DNA of 64,000 nucleotides from Daphnia pulex (taxonomy: Eukaryota; Arthropoda; Branchiopoda; Diplostraca; Daphniidae): positions 62,001 to 126,000 of the forward strand of contig NC_060020.1 in the NCBI RefSeq assembly GCF_021134715.1, read 5' to 3'. The position numbers and the translations under genes are program-made. Position 1 is the first letter of the stretch. Each line of letters starts with the position of its first letter. A model generated the notes under the pieces. That model made no database searches and was not told where the DNA came from. It saw only the letters and a program-made list of their open reading frames with translations. This document shows, one piece after another, positions 1-12,623 of this stretch.

Positions 1-190
1 TTCGATGGCCAGTAGCACCTCTTAAAATTGACAGGTATTCGTCCTCTATAAGTTTCCAATTTCCCATGCTACAAATAATTTCATTGGTGATTTTCAAGGC
101 TTGCTGAGCAGTTGTCACTCCTTTCCACTCCGAGACTGACAGACTCCACATTGACTGCAGTACAGGCCTTACCACCAGAGTGTGAGTCAT
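1..190 (-). CDS. Candidate partial exon of an unknown minus-strand gene
   Basis: The minus strand is open from an ATG at 190 to the window edge, giving about 63 residues of protein-like composition. It starts MTHTLVVRPVLQ and runs through WSLSVSEWKGVTTAQQAL to the edge. I do not recognise the family. The frame could be the first coding exon of a gene extending to the left, or an internal exon, since a possible acceptor lies just upstream of the ATG. It lies immediately upstream of the first visible morgue exon on the other strand. Alternatively it is chance open sequence inside a morgue intron. The composition argues mildly for coding; nothing else does. Confidence 0.35.
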   Translation of the reverse strand, partial: MTHTLVVRPVLQSMWSLSVSEWKGVTTAQQALKITNEIICSMGNWKLIEDEYLSILRGATGHR

Positions 191-243
191 GCATCTGATT
201 GGCTGTATAGATGAATGCTTAATGAGTGTATTTTCTTTGGCAG

Positions 244-1202
244 TGTTGATCCAAGTGTTTTCCCACCTGGACGACATTTCATTGTGGAGCGCCTCTAATG
301 TCTGCAAGAGGTGGCAGCAGCTTGTGGAGGAATGCGTCACCAATGATCAATGGAATCAGTTTACCTTCCGAAGATGGCCGCTCTTTCGACCCAACTACAC
401 GGTGGCAGAATGGGCCGGAGTCTTTGCTAATTTGTAAAATTCCTTTTTTTTTTTAAACTTTTACAGCATTTACTGATTACGTATGTATTTCCATTGCAGA
501 GTGGATAGTTCCCCTTGTCTTTATTGTTTACATCGTTCCAATGTCGAAGAGGAAGGCGCCTGGGAGCCTTCGAATCACTGGCGCAACAATCGGCTATGCA
601 ACGAGTGGAGAAGTGAGTCGACATTTAACTAAAAAGCCAACACAAATCAGCACACACATATAATTCTTTTGCGCTTCGTCTAGTCTTTTGTACGGACCCT
701 CCTGAAGGCATCAGAGCCACTCCGTTGGATCGGGCGTGGAGCCACTGGCAAGCATCCATCACTGGACCTCATAGCAGTCCTTACGAAGGTGGCGTCTTTT
801 ACCTTCACGTTCAGATCCCTCACAGCTACCCGATCAGACCGCCGTCGGTTCGATTTGCTACCAAGATTTTCCATCCCAACATCTCACGTCACGGTGATAT
901 CGGGCTGGATTGTATCCAGCACAACTGGAGTCTCGCTCTGACTATCGCCAAAGTAAGTTGAGTTTAGTTAAAGAGCTGAAAAAGACGATTTGAAAATTAA
1001 AATAAGAAACCAAACTAAAATTCTTTTGAATATTTCGCAGGTGCTTATATCTATTCAGAGCTTATTGACTGATCCGTTTTGCGCCGTTGCCATGGAGACG
1101 GACGTAGCCGAGATGTACACAAATCAGCGGGCCCGTTTCAACGCTGTCGCCCGTAACTGGACGAGCAAATACGCCATGAACGACGTCCGTCGACCTTGTT
1201 GA
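244..1202 (+). CDS. morgue: Morgue: F-box protein with inactive E2 (UBC) domain
   Basis: Visible exons are 244-433, 500-612, 684-952 and 1041-1202 (stop), joined in frame. The first exon encodes an F-box (VLIQVFSHLDDISLW...CKRW). A short Cys-containing linker (CLYCLHRSNVEEEG) follows, then a UBC fold from about PPEGIRATPLDRAW to the C-terminal WTSKYAM. The catalytic-Cys position of E2 enzymes (normally HPNI..G.ICLDIL) reads GDIGLDC, so Cys is replaced by Gly. This domain order and the Cys-to-Gly change are the hallmark of Drosophila Morgue, an SCF-type adaptor that binds SkpA and modifies reaper/grim-induced death and DIAP1 turnover. Morgue's N-terminal zinc finger is not visible, so the 5' end probably lies outside the window. 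Less likely, translation starts at the in-frame ATG at 222, within what looks like the preceding intron. Family identity is confident; the start is not. Confidence 0.85.
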
Positions 1203-2316
1203 ATCGTCAAGTGACATGATGTCATGTAGAGTGTAATTAATTAGTTGTGTTTCGGTCGGAGCAGATGCTGCAGACTCGGCAGGCAGGCAGCTTAGTCGTC
1301 GTCGTTTGTCAAGATGGAAGAGAGAAAGAAAAGGATTGAAGTAGTTGCCGTCGTACATTAGGGCCCTCAAGTCCTTCATTCCCTTTTGCTTTCGTTCTCA
1401 ATATGGTTCAAAAATAACATACTAAAAACTATTACATTTACGTGTCTCCCTTCCACTTGTGTCTCTTTCACTCTCAACTATTTTCTAAAACTGCAATTCA
1501 TTTCGCTTCCATATCCCCCCCGTGGCTGGACACTACGGCAGTCGTCAACACTTTCCCGGATCCCATTTTGTTTTCTTACCTTTGATTATTTTGTTGCCCA
1601 ATTGTATGTGTATGTTCGGTTTCCAGCCCGGTGTTGTTTCCTCTCTCTCACCTGATTCAAATGTCTTTAAATAATGTAAATAAAAACAACTCAGCGCGGT
1701 AGCCTCAGTGTTCACTTTGAACCACCCCCATATTTTAGTTTTGTTGGTTGCTGTGAATTATTCATCGAGGCCTCTGTGAAAGGATGTCACGACTGTCGAG
1801 AGGGGGGAAAGAGATTCGAATCGGGTCATGGGGGCTCGAGTTACCATCAGACAAAACAAAAGATGCGAGACGATTTTCAAGGTTTTCAAATAGAGAAAGT
1901 GAGGCAAGTTGTCACGCTACTAACAGAACACTTTTATCTTTTGTAAAAAATAAGGCTGTACACTTAGCAAATACACACACACACACATACACGGAACAAA
2001 ACAGGCGCACCAATGTAACGAGTAAAACACGTGAGAAAAAACAAGAAATTGTTCCAGACCCTCTTTTCATTTTTCTATATTTATAAAGCTTTTCTCTTCT
2101 CCAAATGTTTGTTAAGATTTTTTCTTCTTTCGCTGATTTTTGGCGTTGACCATGTAAGACCCTCCGCTAAATGAGGAGGTAAATTTTTTGAGGAGTTGAT
2201 TTCTTGATTGATTTTTCCCTTCCATAAATGAGATTAAATATGATATTTTTCTTTGACAGTTTGGAAAAGGGGCAGACGAGGAGGATAAAATGTACAAAAA
2301 ATCGTTCAGACCAAAG
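1203..2316. other. Convergent 3' UTR region of morgue and the LRP-like receptor
   Basis: This stretch lies between two convergent genes. It carries an AATAAA at 1679-1684 suited to morgue, a short CA repeat near 1973-1987, and T-rich sequence before the receptor stop. I see no credible coding frame; the open frames here lack splice context or family signal. Confidence 0.6.
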
Positions 2317-4687
2317 TTAGGGACCATGAGACTCGATGAGAGGTTCCGTGTCGACATCGTCGTCATCTGCAGCGTCGTCGAAATCGTCCGACCGGTTGGG
2401 AGTAGCTACTACAAAGGCAGAGAAATTATAGTTGTTGTTGTTGTTGGTTGTTGTCAGACCGCTAGTGACGTGCCCGTCTTGTGCGGAAGGGATCTGCAGA
2501 TCGTGAGGACCGGATGCACTGGACGAGGAAGACACTCCATCACCGGATCCACCACCATTGCCGCCGCCGTCGTCGTTGGCGGAATCTTTTCGCCAGACCC
2601 GCCGGACCAGACGGGACAAGAAATTGCCAGGGACGAACCGTGGCGATTGCGATGACGATTGTGGTGGTGGATCGATGATTTCATGCCCAGGCATTTGTGA
2701 TGTGTGCAATTCCACCTCAACGCTGGACGGACCGGAAGTGGAGAGCCGCAATGGTAAAGGCGTTGGCGGTTCGGGTAACGGCGGGGCAGGACGGCGGACG
2801 CGATTCGATTGCCGCTGACGTTGAGACGGGACATACGCGCCCGGCGATGAGATATTTCGGTGGGAAGACGAGGAAAGATCAACAGCACCGGTGGCTTGAG
2901 CGTAGCTGGGCGGTGGCAATCGACCCATCACTGGGCGTCTGTGTCCAAATTCGTCGAAATCTTGACTACTGGAATAAATCAAATTAGTCAAATTAGTAAA
3001 AAGGGACCGGGCAAATTGAATCATTACTGGACGGTGCGCTGTTGAAGGCGAATGGTGGACCATCGCTGCTCAAGGGCCACTCTCAAATGATAGAGACGCA
3101 ATCCACAACCGGCAGCGATGACGAGTAAAAGTCCACAGATCAAAGAGCCCAGAATGACGGCAGTTATGACAGACATCTACATTTTTTCGTAATAATTAAA
3201 AATAATAAAACACTGAAAAAAACAATAAGATTGAAAAAAATGTTTACCTTCATGCAAGTTTCTTCATCACTGAAATCGCCACAATCTTTGACTCCGTCGC
3301 AACGAGCAGAGGCCGTGACACAGTGACGATTCCGACACAGGAATCCGTCACGATGAGGCCCGCAAAGGGCTGCGTCGCAACCATCTTCATCAGAACCGTC
3401 CGGGCAATCGTTCATTCCGTCACAACGCTGAGTTGATCTGTAGCAACCGCCTCGTGTCCGACAAGAGAGTTGATTTCCACAAGTTAAGGCTGAAAGACGA
3501 ATAACCAATCGCCAATTAGACTGACATAATGAATGGCAATCGAACCGAGAACATACCACACGCTATTTCGTCTTCTCCACCTGGGCAGTCTAGAATTCCG
3601 TTACATCTTCCGTGAATAAAGTCGTAGCAAAGGGAACTGTTTGAACTGCAGTGAGAGTAGCCAGTTTTGCATGCCACTGTGCAGTTTTGCTCGTCGGAGG
3701 AGTCTCCGCATTCATCCCAGCCATTGCATAACCAAGACTTGAGAATACATTTACCATTGGCGCAGTGGAAGTGGCCGTCTTCGCAATAATTTCTCATCGG
3801 TTTATCTATAAAACAAATATTTTCTTTCAAATGATACAAATTCGTCTTTTTTAAGATCCAGAAATAGTGGAACTTACCAATTGTGAAATCGAGAACAAAA
3901 CCTCTTCCTCCGCTAATTATATCGCCCGTTTTAAACGTCAAAATCAAACCAGAGCCTGAGAAGACTAATGGAGGCAGTGACAAGGAACCACAGTAGAGAA
4001 AATTGACTGTGTCTTGGACAGGAAAATTAAACATTGGAACAAGCTGGGCAGAGTGAGACGGAATGCTCAATATTGAGAGCCACGTATCACCACAACAGGG
4101 TTTGGCGCTGCACAAATGCCTCCCTTCTTCCAGGTCAAACATTGAGAAACTGTAATCGAACAAAAGAATATTAGATGGTCGGTCAGGAGTCGTAGTACAT
4201 CTGTTGGAGAATCCCTCTCACCTTAACGTGATGACCGAACCTGGTTGAATCTTGATGTACCAGGCACAGTTCACTCTGGATGGATAAGAAATATTTCCAT
4301 TGCCATAATCTCTAGAAGGACTAAGAATCTGCCCAGCTGAACTCTCAATTAGGTTAATTTTGTCACAAGAGTGCTGGGTTTTGAGTGCGGTGCAGCTAAC
4401 TGTGGAACTGCTTAGCAAGACGGGAAGAACTGTAAAGGAAAACACAAGTGTAGGTGGCGGACAAAACATTCTACTTTTGACAAAAAAGACTCAAAGTTCA
4501 TTAGCTGCATATACAAGTTATCTGTTCAACCATATCCTGTGCACTACAAATGAAATGGCATACTTTGAGCATGACTTTACACAAGTGCACACAAAAGTTT
4601 CACAATAACTGGATTTCCCCTTGAAACAAAATACGAGAATTGTAAATATTTACTGTGGAAGAAGAGAATCCTAAAAGACGACAGCAT
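2317..4687 (-). CDS. CUB and LDL-receptor class A single-pass receptor (LRP3/10/12-like)
   Basis: Seven exons join in frame to 601 aa: 4654-4687, 4222-4429, 3878-4149, 3557-3805, 3248-3489, 3028-3176 and 2317-2968. Order: signal peptide ([20 protein letters not shown]), one CUB domain (about 33-171), four LDLa modules (about 175-335, each with the Cys pattern and acidic Ca site such as [16 protein letters not shown]), a transmembrane helix ([20 protein letters not shown], about 340-360), and a proline- and serine-rich cytoplasmic tail. The tail holds a PPPSY (PPxY, WW-domain ligand) near residue 405, a short poly-Asn run and an acidic end ([17 protein letters not shown]). This fits the LRP3/LRP10/LRP12 endocytic-receptor group, whose ligands are poorly known. 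Vertebrate LRP12 has two CUBs; only one is seen here. Orthology to a single member is not decidable by eye. Confidence 0.8.
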
Positions 4688-5328
4688 CTTCCACCTGCAC
4701 AAGGTCGAAAATAATGGCGTATTTATTATTATTATGTTTCATAACATTTTCTCTGATGATAACCTTGCCTTCACTGCCATTCACGAATCAGAATCACGCA
4801 AAGAAACAAGAGAAAAAAGGCGTCGCAAGTCGGTAATTTGTCCACAACGTGGCAACGTCACAACTGTCATGGAAGAGTTTCTGCTTATTTTTTTGCCAAC
4901 GTTATTAAAAACAGTTGATCATTTATTAGGTAGGACGAATAACTGTTTATCGTAACAGTTCAGAGCACTGAAATTCTTGTCAAAAAGATCTGAAATCATT
5001 ATTTTTTGTTGAGTTGAGAAACGTTTCAGTTCGTTACTTTCGACTTGGTAAAACCATGTTGTAAAATTGTGTGTCGTGTCTCAAATCCATCGAATGCATT
5101 CTCACACGAATTTTTGATAAACTGCAGTACTTTCAACTCATTATTACTTACAGCACTCTGCAGAATTTAAACATTACACACCTGTCTAACTTTGTGGTTA
5201 ACATTTTTACCTGGTTCACGTCAACACATCACTTTGTTTAATGACAAGTGCAGAAAACGTGCTGTGAGTCTGCATGTTGTGTTGAAAATGGGTTGATAAT
5301 CTTTAAAACCTATTCAAACACTGGAGAA
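4688..5328. other. Divergent intergenic region, LRP-like receptor / CCDC102-like
   Basis: About 640 bp between the start codons of two divergent genes. It is AT-rich and must hold both promoters and 5' UTRs. No clear TATA box, coding frame or repeat was recognised. Confidence 0.5.
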
Positions 5329-7565
<2,237 letters not shown>

Positions 7566-8018
7566 TAAGAACGACGACCAGCTTTTCGAGTTGTTGCCAT
7601 GCAGTATTGAGACCCAAGTTTTAATAAGTTATAACTTACACACAGTATACTCAATTTCCCCCTCATCATTTACATCAGTACTTGCTTTCAGTTGAAAGTA
7701 GAATCTCTATTGGTTCTTTCTCTTGCACTTGGTTTTGTTATCTTTTGTAAGAGATGTAAGAAAACGCTTTATAAAGAATGTTTTTTGCTTAGACAGTTTC
7801 TGTTTCAACATTTCTAATTTTTATTTTGAAAGGGAGCCGCACTCTTGGATCACGCTGTTGCCTTGCAATTGAAGAATTAAACATTTAATTAACCAAGAAT
7901 TTTTAAGTTCAAAATAGGTCTCCTACACCAGGCACTGAAGGAGGAGGAGCATCTCTGTGCAGAGAAAATAGCAACTGTAAGATTTACTCATTCATTAAAA
8001 ACCAATTCAACTTAAAGT
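7566..8018. other. Convergent 3' region
   Basis: 3' flanks of the CCDC102-like gene (+) and the unknown gene at 8019-8868 (-). A small open segment at about 7918-7978, preceded by an acceptor-like aatag, could be an alternative last exon. Otherwise nothing is seen. Confidence 0.4.
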
Positions 8019-8868
8019 TTACCCATTCTGATGTGTGATTTTGTCGTATTCTTTCTCCAAGTCGGCAGTAGAGGAAAACTTCCAGACTTTCACTTCAATC
8101 GCTACATTAGCGTCGTGGGTAGTAGAACAACAGTTTTGCGTGATTTTACCATGGAACTCGTAGCGGTAATAAGCGATAACGACGAGGCCCGTTTTGTGAA
8201 CTTCAATTGAATTGTTCTCTTTTTCCATTTTCGTTTCTTCCTCACTTTCTAGCAATTCCGCATCATCCAGAATGGATATGATGGATTTTAACAAATTTAA
8301 ATAAATTGTCGGAGGAATGACCCCAAAGTTTTCAGCAATAGATTCCGTGGCATCCTTAACAAATTTCTTTAAAGACTTTAAATTGGTCGCTTTGGTTGTC
8401 TTGGAAAAAGTTTCTGAATGACTTGGTTTACAATTTTGAACAATAATTTCGGTCATATCTTTGAAAGACGTAGTGTCTAGCGAACGAACTTGCTCGTGAT
8501 CAGGAAGAGGATATTGCTCTGCCGGAGAGAAATAATTCAATACATGACCCACTCTACCAGATATGAAGGACCCAATTCCAGCAGAAACTTGTACCGTTTT
8601 ATCTCCTGCCAAATCGGATGAATTTGCCAACAGTTTTGAGCTAACATCGCCAACTCGTCGGTGGAATAGATGATACGTATCGGTGTAATGTTTGTCGGGT
8701 ATTTTGATCATCTCTGCACTTTCCCATTGGAGCTTTGAAAATAATTCTTTCGAAGGCAACTTGAAAAGGATAAATCAATTCAAATTATTTATTGAATAAG
8801 TATGTGTAGTTGTTGTTCTCTTATCAGAGACAATTAAATTTTACCTCTTTAGATGAACTAGATTCCAT
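8019..8868 (-). CDS. Unrecognised 254-aa protein
   Basis: Two exons (8845-8868 and 8019-8759) join in frame. The first supplies the ATG and MESSSSKE; the second opens LPSKELFSKLQWESAEM. The protein has no signal peptide or membrane segment and is rich in charged and Ser/Thr residues. A predicted helical middle (NLKSLKKFVKDATESIAENF) precedes an acidic stretch (ELLESEEETKMEKENN), and the C-terminal part alternates hydrophobics (LVVIAYYRYEFHGK, VAIEVKVWKFSS). I do not recognise the family and assign no function. It is a real gene on the strength of a long clean frame, a fitting intron and ordinary codon use. It is divergent from the small frame at 8994, with only about 125 bp between start codons. 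Confidence 0.65.
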
Positions 8869-8993
8869 TTTCTGAAAAATGGGTGTGACGTCCAATTTGA
8901 CTTAAAATTCACTGCACCCTTTCAATACAGATTTGCAATTGAACAGAAAAGTGAAACTGTTGCTAACATAACGAACATCTTTTAAAAGGACAG
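8869..8993. promoter_or_regulatory. Short bidirectional promoter
   Basis: Only 125 bp separate the two divergent start codons, so transcription probably starts from one shared promoter. No TATA box is apparent. Confidence 0.35.
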
Positions 8994-9209
8994 ATGAGTC
9001 AATTTCGAAGCGGCGTTACAGTAGAGTCCATTTTAGCGGAGGAAACTTCAAACAAAGGACTTGTAACGAGGATCGTGGAACTAATTGCCACGCCCTGGAA
9101 CTTCAAAGGTGTTAATAATCCAGCGGTATTGGTTGATTTTGATCGGAGTCCATTCAACATGAGAAAATCGAAGCGGCTTCGAGTCCATGTTACATTTGAT
9201 CCCCTGTAG
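8994..9209 (+). CDS. Small unrecognised protein (71 aa)
   Basis: A single-exon frame begins MSQFRSGVTVESILAEE and ends LRVHVTFDPL. It is followed by a plausible AATAAA near 9328. The composition is protein-like (VTRIVELIATPWNFKGV) with a basic patch (MRKSKRLR) near the C-terminus. No family recognised. Position head-to-head with the 8019-8868 gene supports a real small gene; it could also be the 5' part of a longer spliced transcript. Confidence 0.5.
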   Translation: MSQFRSGVTVESILAEETSNKGLVTRIVELIATPWNFKGVNNPAVLVDFDRSPFNMRKSKRLRVHVTFDPL

Positions 9210-9817
9210 CTATAAAACCGCGAACAGGAAATTCCTTTTGTCTTGGGGAACTTGAGAAAAGCAACATTATCTGTGCCAAATTGATTTTCTTCAAATTTAA
9301 ATCCGCTTATATATTTTATGGCGCAAATAAAGAAAGGAAATAAAAGAAAAATTCTATTTAGTTATTATAGTTTTAGTTTTCCGGTTTTCATGTAAAAAAA
9401 GAAGAATTTGAACTGTGTTGAAAGTCCCGCGACATCTGTCGATCAAAATAATTACTTGGTTGTGTAACTCTAATCGTGTCGTGCCAACGTTATTATACAC
9501 GGTCGAATTCGTCTTACACAGCCAGTGAGGACAGCAGATGTGAGAAGAAGACGTGGTTTGTTTAAGGGCGTCGTCAAATATTTTGGGCGAGCTTCACAGC
9601 TGCTTTTAAGTTACTCAAAAAGTCAAAGGTAAATATACAATTCAAGTAAACAACAAAATTATTCGTCCTGTTATGAGGTGTGCACGACCACGTTATACGA
9701 AGAAAGAAGGGGAAATTCAAGGCCCAAAGTTTACCTCGACGTTTAGACATATTCGTGGCACATTTTACAACGAATTTGGTTTTCTCTCTTAAACAGGAGT
9801 AACTTGCCTTAGTCAAC
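9210..9817. other. 3' UTR of the small gene and 5' UTR/promoter of mextli
   Basis: AT-rich to about 9400, then less biased sequence leading to the mextli start at 9818. No TATA box, coding frame or repeat recognised. Confidence 0.4.
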
Positions 9818-11808
9818 ATGACGTCTGTGATAGGAACACCTTTTGCCAGAGCTCCCAGGAATGTGAGAACCAAGAACCCACAACTTCTGCTCAAGAACAA
9901 AGATGTTACACAAGGAGCTAGTGGAATTTTTCAAAATAGTTCGTCAAACATTCATTTATTATATTTTCCCTTCAACGTATTAATATCGATATGGTTGATT
10001 TAGTTTCAGAGGTTGTCCAATTCATGGAAAATTTCATTGAATTGGCACAGTCAAATTCATCTGATAAAGATCTTCGTCCTGCTGTCCTCACTCTTTGTGC
10101 AAATCTCAAGAATTTTGGAGCTCAATTAGAAATTAACTGTAAAGGTAATTTAGTTCTTCTCCAAATTTCACCCATCTTGAACTCTTTAAGTTACATATTT
10201 GTGTTTTCAGATCAACTGGATCGTGTCTTCATTCATCTTCGTAATGCAGGCAGGGATGACAGCCTGGATAAAGTTTCTCGCTTGCACCTTTTGGAGGTGG
10301 TAGAGCTGAGAGCTGGACGTTGGTCAGCCCAAGAGCAAGTTAATAACTACTATCAATCAAAGTTCAATGAGTTGGTGGTATGTCTTACTTATAATGTTAT
10401 TTGATTGATGCTCTGCCCTACTTATAGCCTTGTTTTGCATATCGGTAATAGCAAGCCCCTGGCACTATAGATAGTGTCGGCCAGAATGCGGGGCAGAACG
10501 AGCCATCTTCGCCTCCGGTTAGTCCCTTGCCACTGCTGTTACCTGGTGAAGTGGTCAAGTCCTCTGGCAAATATAACATCACGAATAGCGGCAGTGTCCC
10601 CCCGGCCAAGAACTCTATCAAAGACGAAGTAGTCATCAGGAACGCCGATTCTGGAAAAGGTACAAAACGAGTAGAATCTCATGACTATTTGAAATGAACT
10701 GTCTGACATAATATGGGCCTCCCAAAACGGCTATTTCGCTTCGCCAGTGATGGGTATCAAGGGAAGGCGGGTGCACTTGATCGAGGAGATAAGCGACACG
10801 GTCATTTCGTTCCAGCGAGGTATTCTCCAACATTTTGCCTGCCCGCTTGGAAACAAACAAATTACATTAAAACCCCAAACTACATTTATTTAGAAATAAC
10901 TCTTTTAACTAAAGCTCGATTTCTAAAAAAAAAAATAACTGCACGGATCTATCGTATTTATTCGTTCTCCTTCTTGGAATGCCGTCGACATTAGCGCGTG
11001 ATAAAGGGGCTGTATTAAAATACGTGATTTCATTTTACAGTGAATCCTGGAGCTTCCGAACGACTAGTACAAATCACGGGAGCTGCTCCAGATAATATCG
11101 AGTACGGATTAATAATTTTGCTATGGACGAACTTGGAAAGGTTTAATGAAATTGAACAATATTGCAGGAGAGCTAGGCAGCTGATTGAACAGACTATCCA
11201 AAGAAATGCCAGTCCCGTCCCACAGTTGGAGTCGATTATTTCTGCGCAAGCGACATCAAATAATCAAGATCTTCCGTCTTGCCACGAATCTCGTAAACTA
11301 TCGTTGATGGATTCTGCTTTGGAAGACTATCAGCATTCGGTTGTCATTGGAGATCAATGCATTAAAATTACAGGCCAGAGTCTCGATTTGGTTCAGGTAT
11401 GAAATAGTATTATCTTTAAATACTTCAAAACCATTTAGTGAAAATAACTACGCTCTTTTTAGACGGCCAAGTTGGTTTTGGATGAATACTTTGCTGGTCT
11501 AGCCAACAAACGTCCACGCAATTACAGCGTCTGCAGCAGGCAAGTTTAAATATTTCTTTCAACAAAACACATTTTTGGTAATACGGTTCTAATATATTCA
11601 ACTTTTGCTGTGCAGCATGGATGACGGTGTCGTCATGTATTGCCCGTCGCAGGAAAGTCCAAGAGATGGTGCCCCGTCAATCAAGAAAATATTGAAGTAC
11701 AATCGCGAAAGTTTGTTACTCTGGTCAAAATCGCCCCTGTGTCGTCAGCCGCCTGCTAATTTTGACTTGGTTTTCCAAAATGCTCCGGACATAGCGAGAA
11801 AGGTTTGA
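9818..11808 (+). CDS. mxt: Mextli, eIF4E-binding MIF4G/KH translation factor
   Basis: Nine exons join in frame to 416 aa: 9818-9920, 10004-10144, 10211-10377, 10452-10659, 10748-10819, 11041-11101, 11168-11396, 11463-11539 and 11616-11808. Domains: an N-terminal helical MIF4G-like part (SEVVQFMENFIELAQ to VVELRAGRWSAQEQV); a Pro/Ser linker; a KH domain with the GxxG loop as GIKG (VMGIKGRRVHLIEEIS) and a second half NPGASERLVQITGAAPDNIE; a C-terminal canonical eIF4E-binding site YNRESLL (YxxxxL-phi). This architecture is that of Drosophila Mextli, which recruits eIF4E and eIF3 and works in germline stem-cell maintenance and early embryos. Two intron oddities: the KH intron (11102-11167) is 66 bp and open in frame, and the intron after 11539 appears to start GC rather than GT. 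Confidence 0.88.
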
Positions 11809-12623
11809 AAAAAAGAAAGCGGACGTTGAGCGTCAAGTTGGCAGCATGTTATTTTTGAAAACCAAAATGCACACATTTATATATATATATATAGGGAAGT
11901 TCCTATTGTGGCCTTGCAAAAATTACCACATGTGCCTACTTGTTTTTTGTGTGTTGGGTGGAAGTCACTACCGTATTATTATTCCCTTTTTTCTCCTTTT
12001 TTTTGATTTTTTAATCTCGAAAACGAGTCTCAAAATTATACCAAACGTTTCATTCGAGTCTTTTCAAAGAAATTAACTCAGCTACCTAATTTCATCACAC
12101 CTGTCCTGTTTCACTCGAAATTAATCTAATATGTTATGCCCATTTGATTGTGTTTTGATACTAATGATCGATAATAACAATACACAGAATGTCAACGTTG
12201 ACTAACAAACCCCTCCACGAGTGATTTGCCTGTCACCTTCTTACGAAGGATGGTGTGTGTGTGCATGATTGACCCTAAATCCCGTCACATTCCTTACACC
12301 AATCAATTAAAAAATGGTGTGTCATTAGGATCCGCATAGCGAATCGTTTTTTAACGCGACGGCGTATTTGGAAAAACACCCCGATCGGTTGAATGCTTCT
12401 GAAGACATAATTGTGCGGCATTACGACGTCTCCGATGATTTCTAAGCACAGCATTTTCAACTTCTCAACCCATTTTTGGAAAAGTTTGCAGCAAAAGTCT
12501 CAACTCTCATCAATTACACACTTTTTACCGGCAGTTAATCGATTTCTGGGGAAATACATTTAAATGCTGAAACCGAGATCAAATCATTTTGAAAATCAAT
12601 GGCAAATTTATTACCGTATTCCG
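11809..12623. other. Intergenic, convergent 3' ends of mextli and DPH5
   Basis: AT-rich 3' UTR and intergenic sequence with a (TA)n run at about 11878-11893. No coding frame with splice or family support. Confidence 0.5.

Noticed and set aside
3164-3559. 131-aa frame in the receptor gene as an independent protein
   Set aside because: It is one LDLa exon plus intron read-through of the larger receptor gene.
10428-10444. A 17-nt mextli micro-exon followed by a 30-bp intron
   Set aside because: Such an intron is too short; the acceptor at 10451 gives a frame-consistent exon without it.
10418-10860. Minus-strand frames of 72 and 74 aa inside mextli
   Set aside because: The plus strand holds the mextli linker and KH-domain exons with consistent splice phases.
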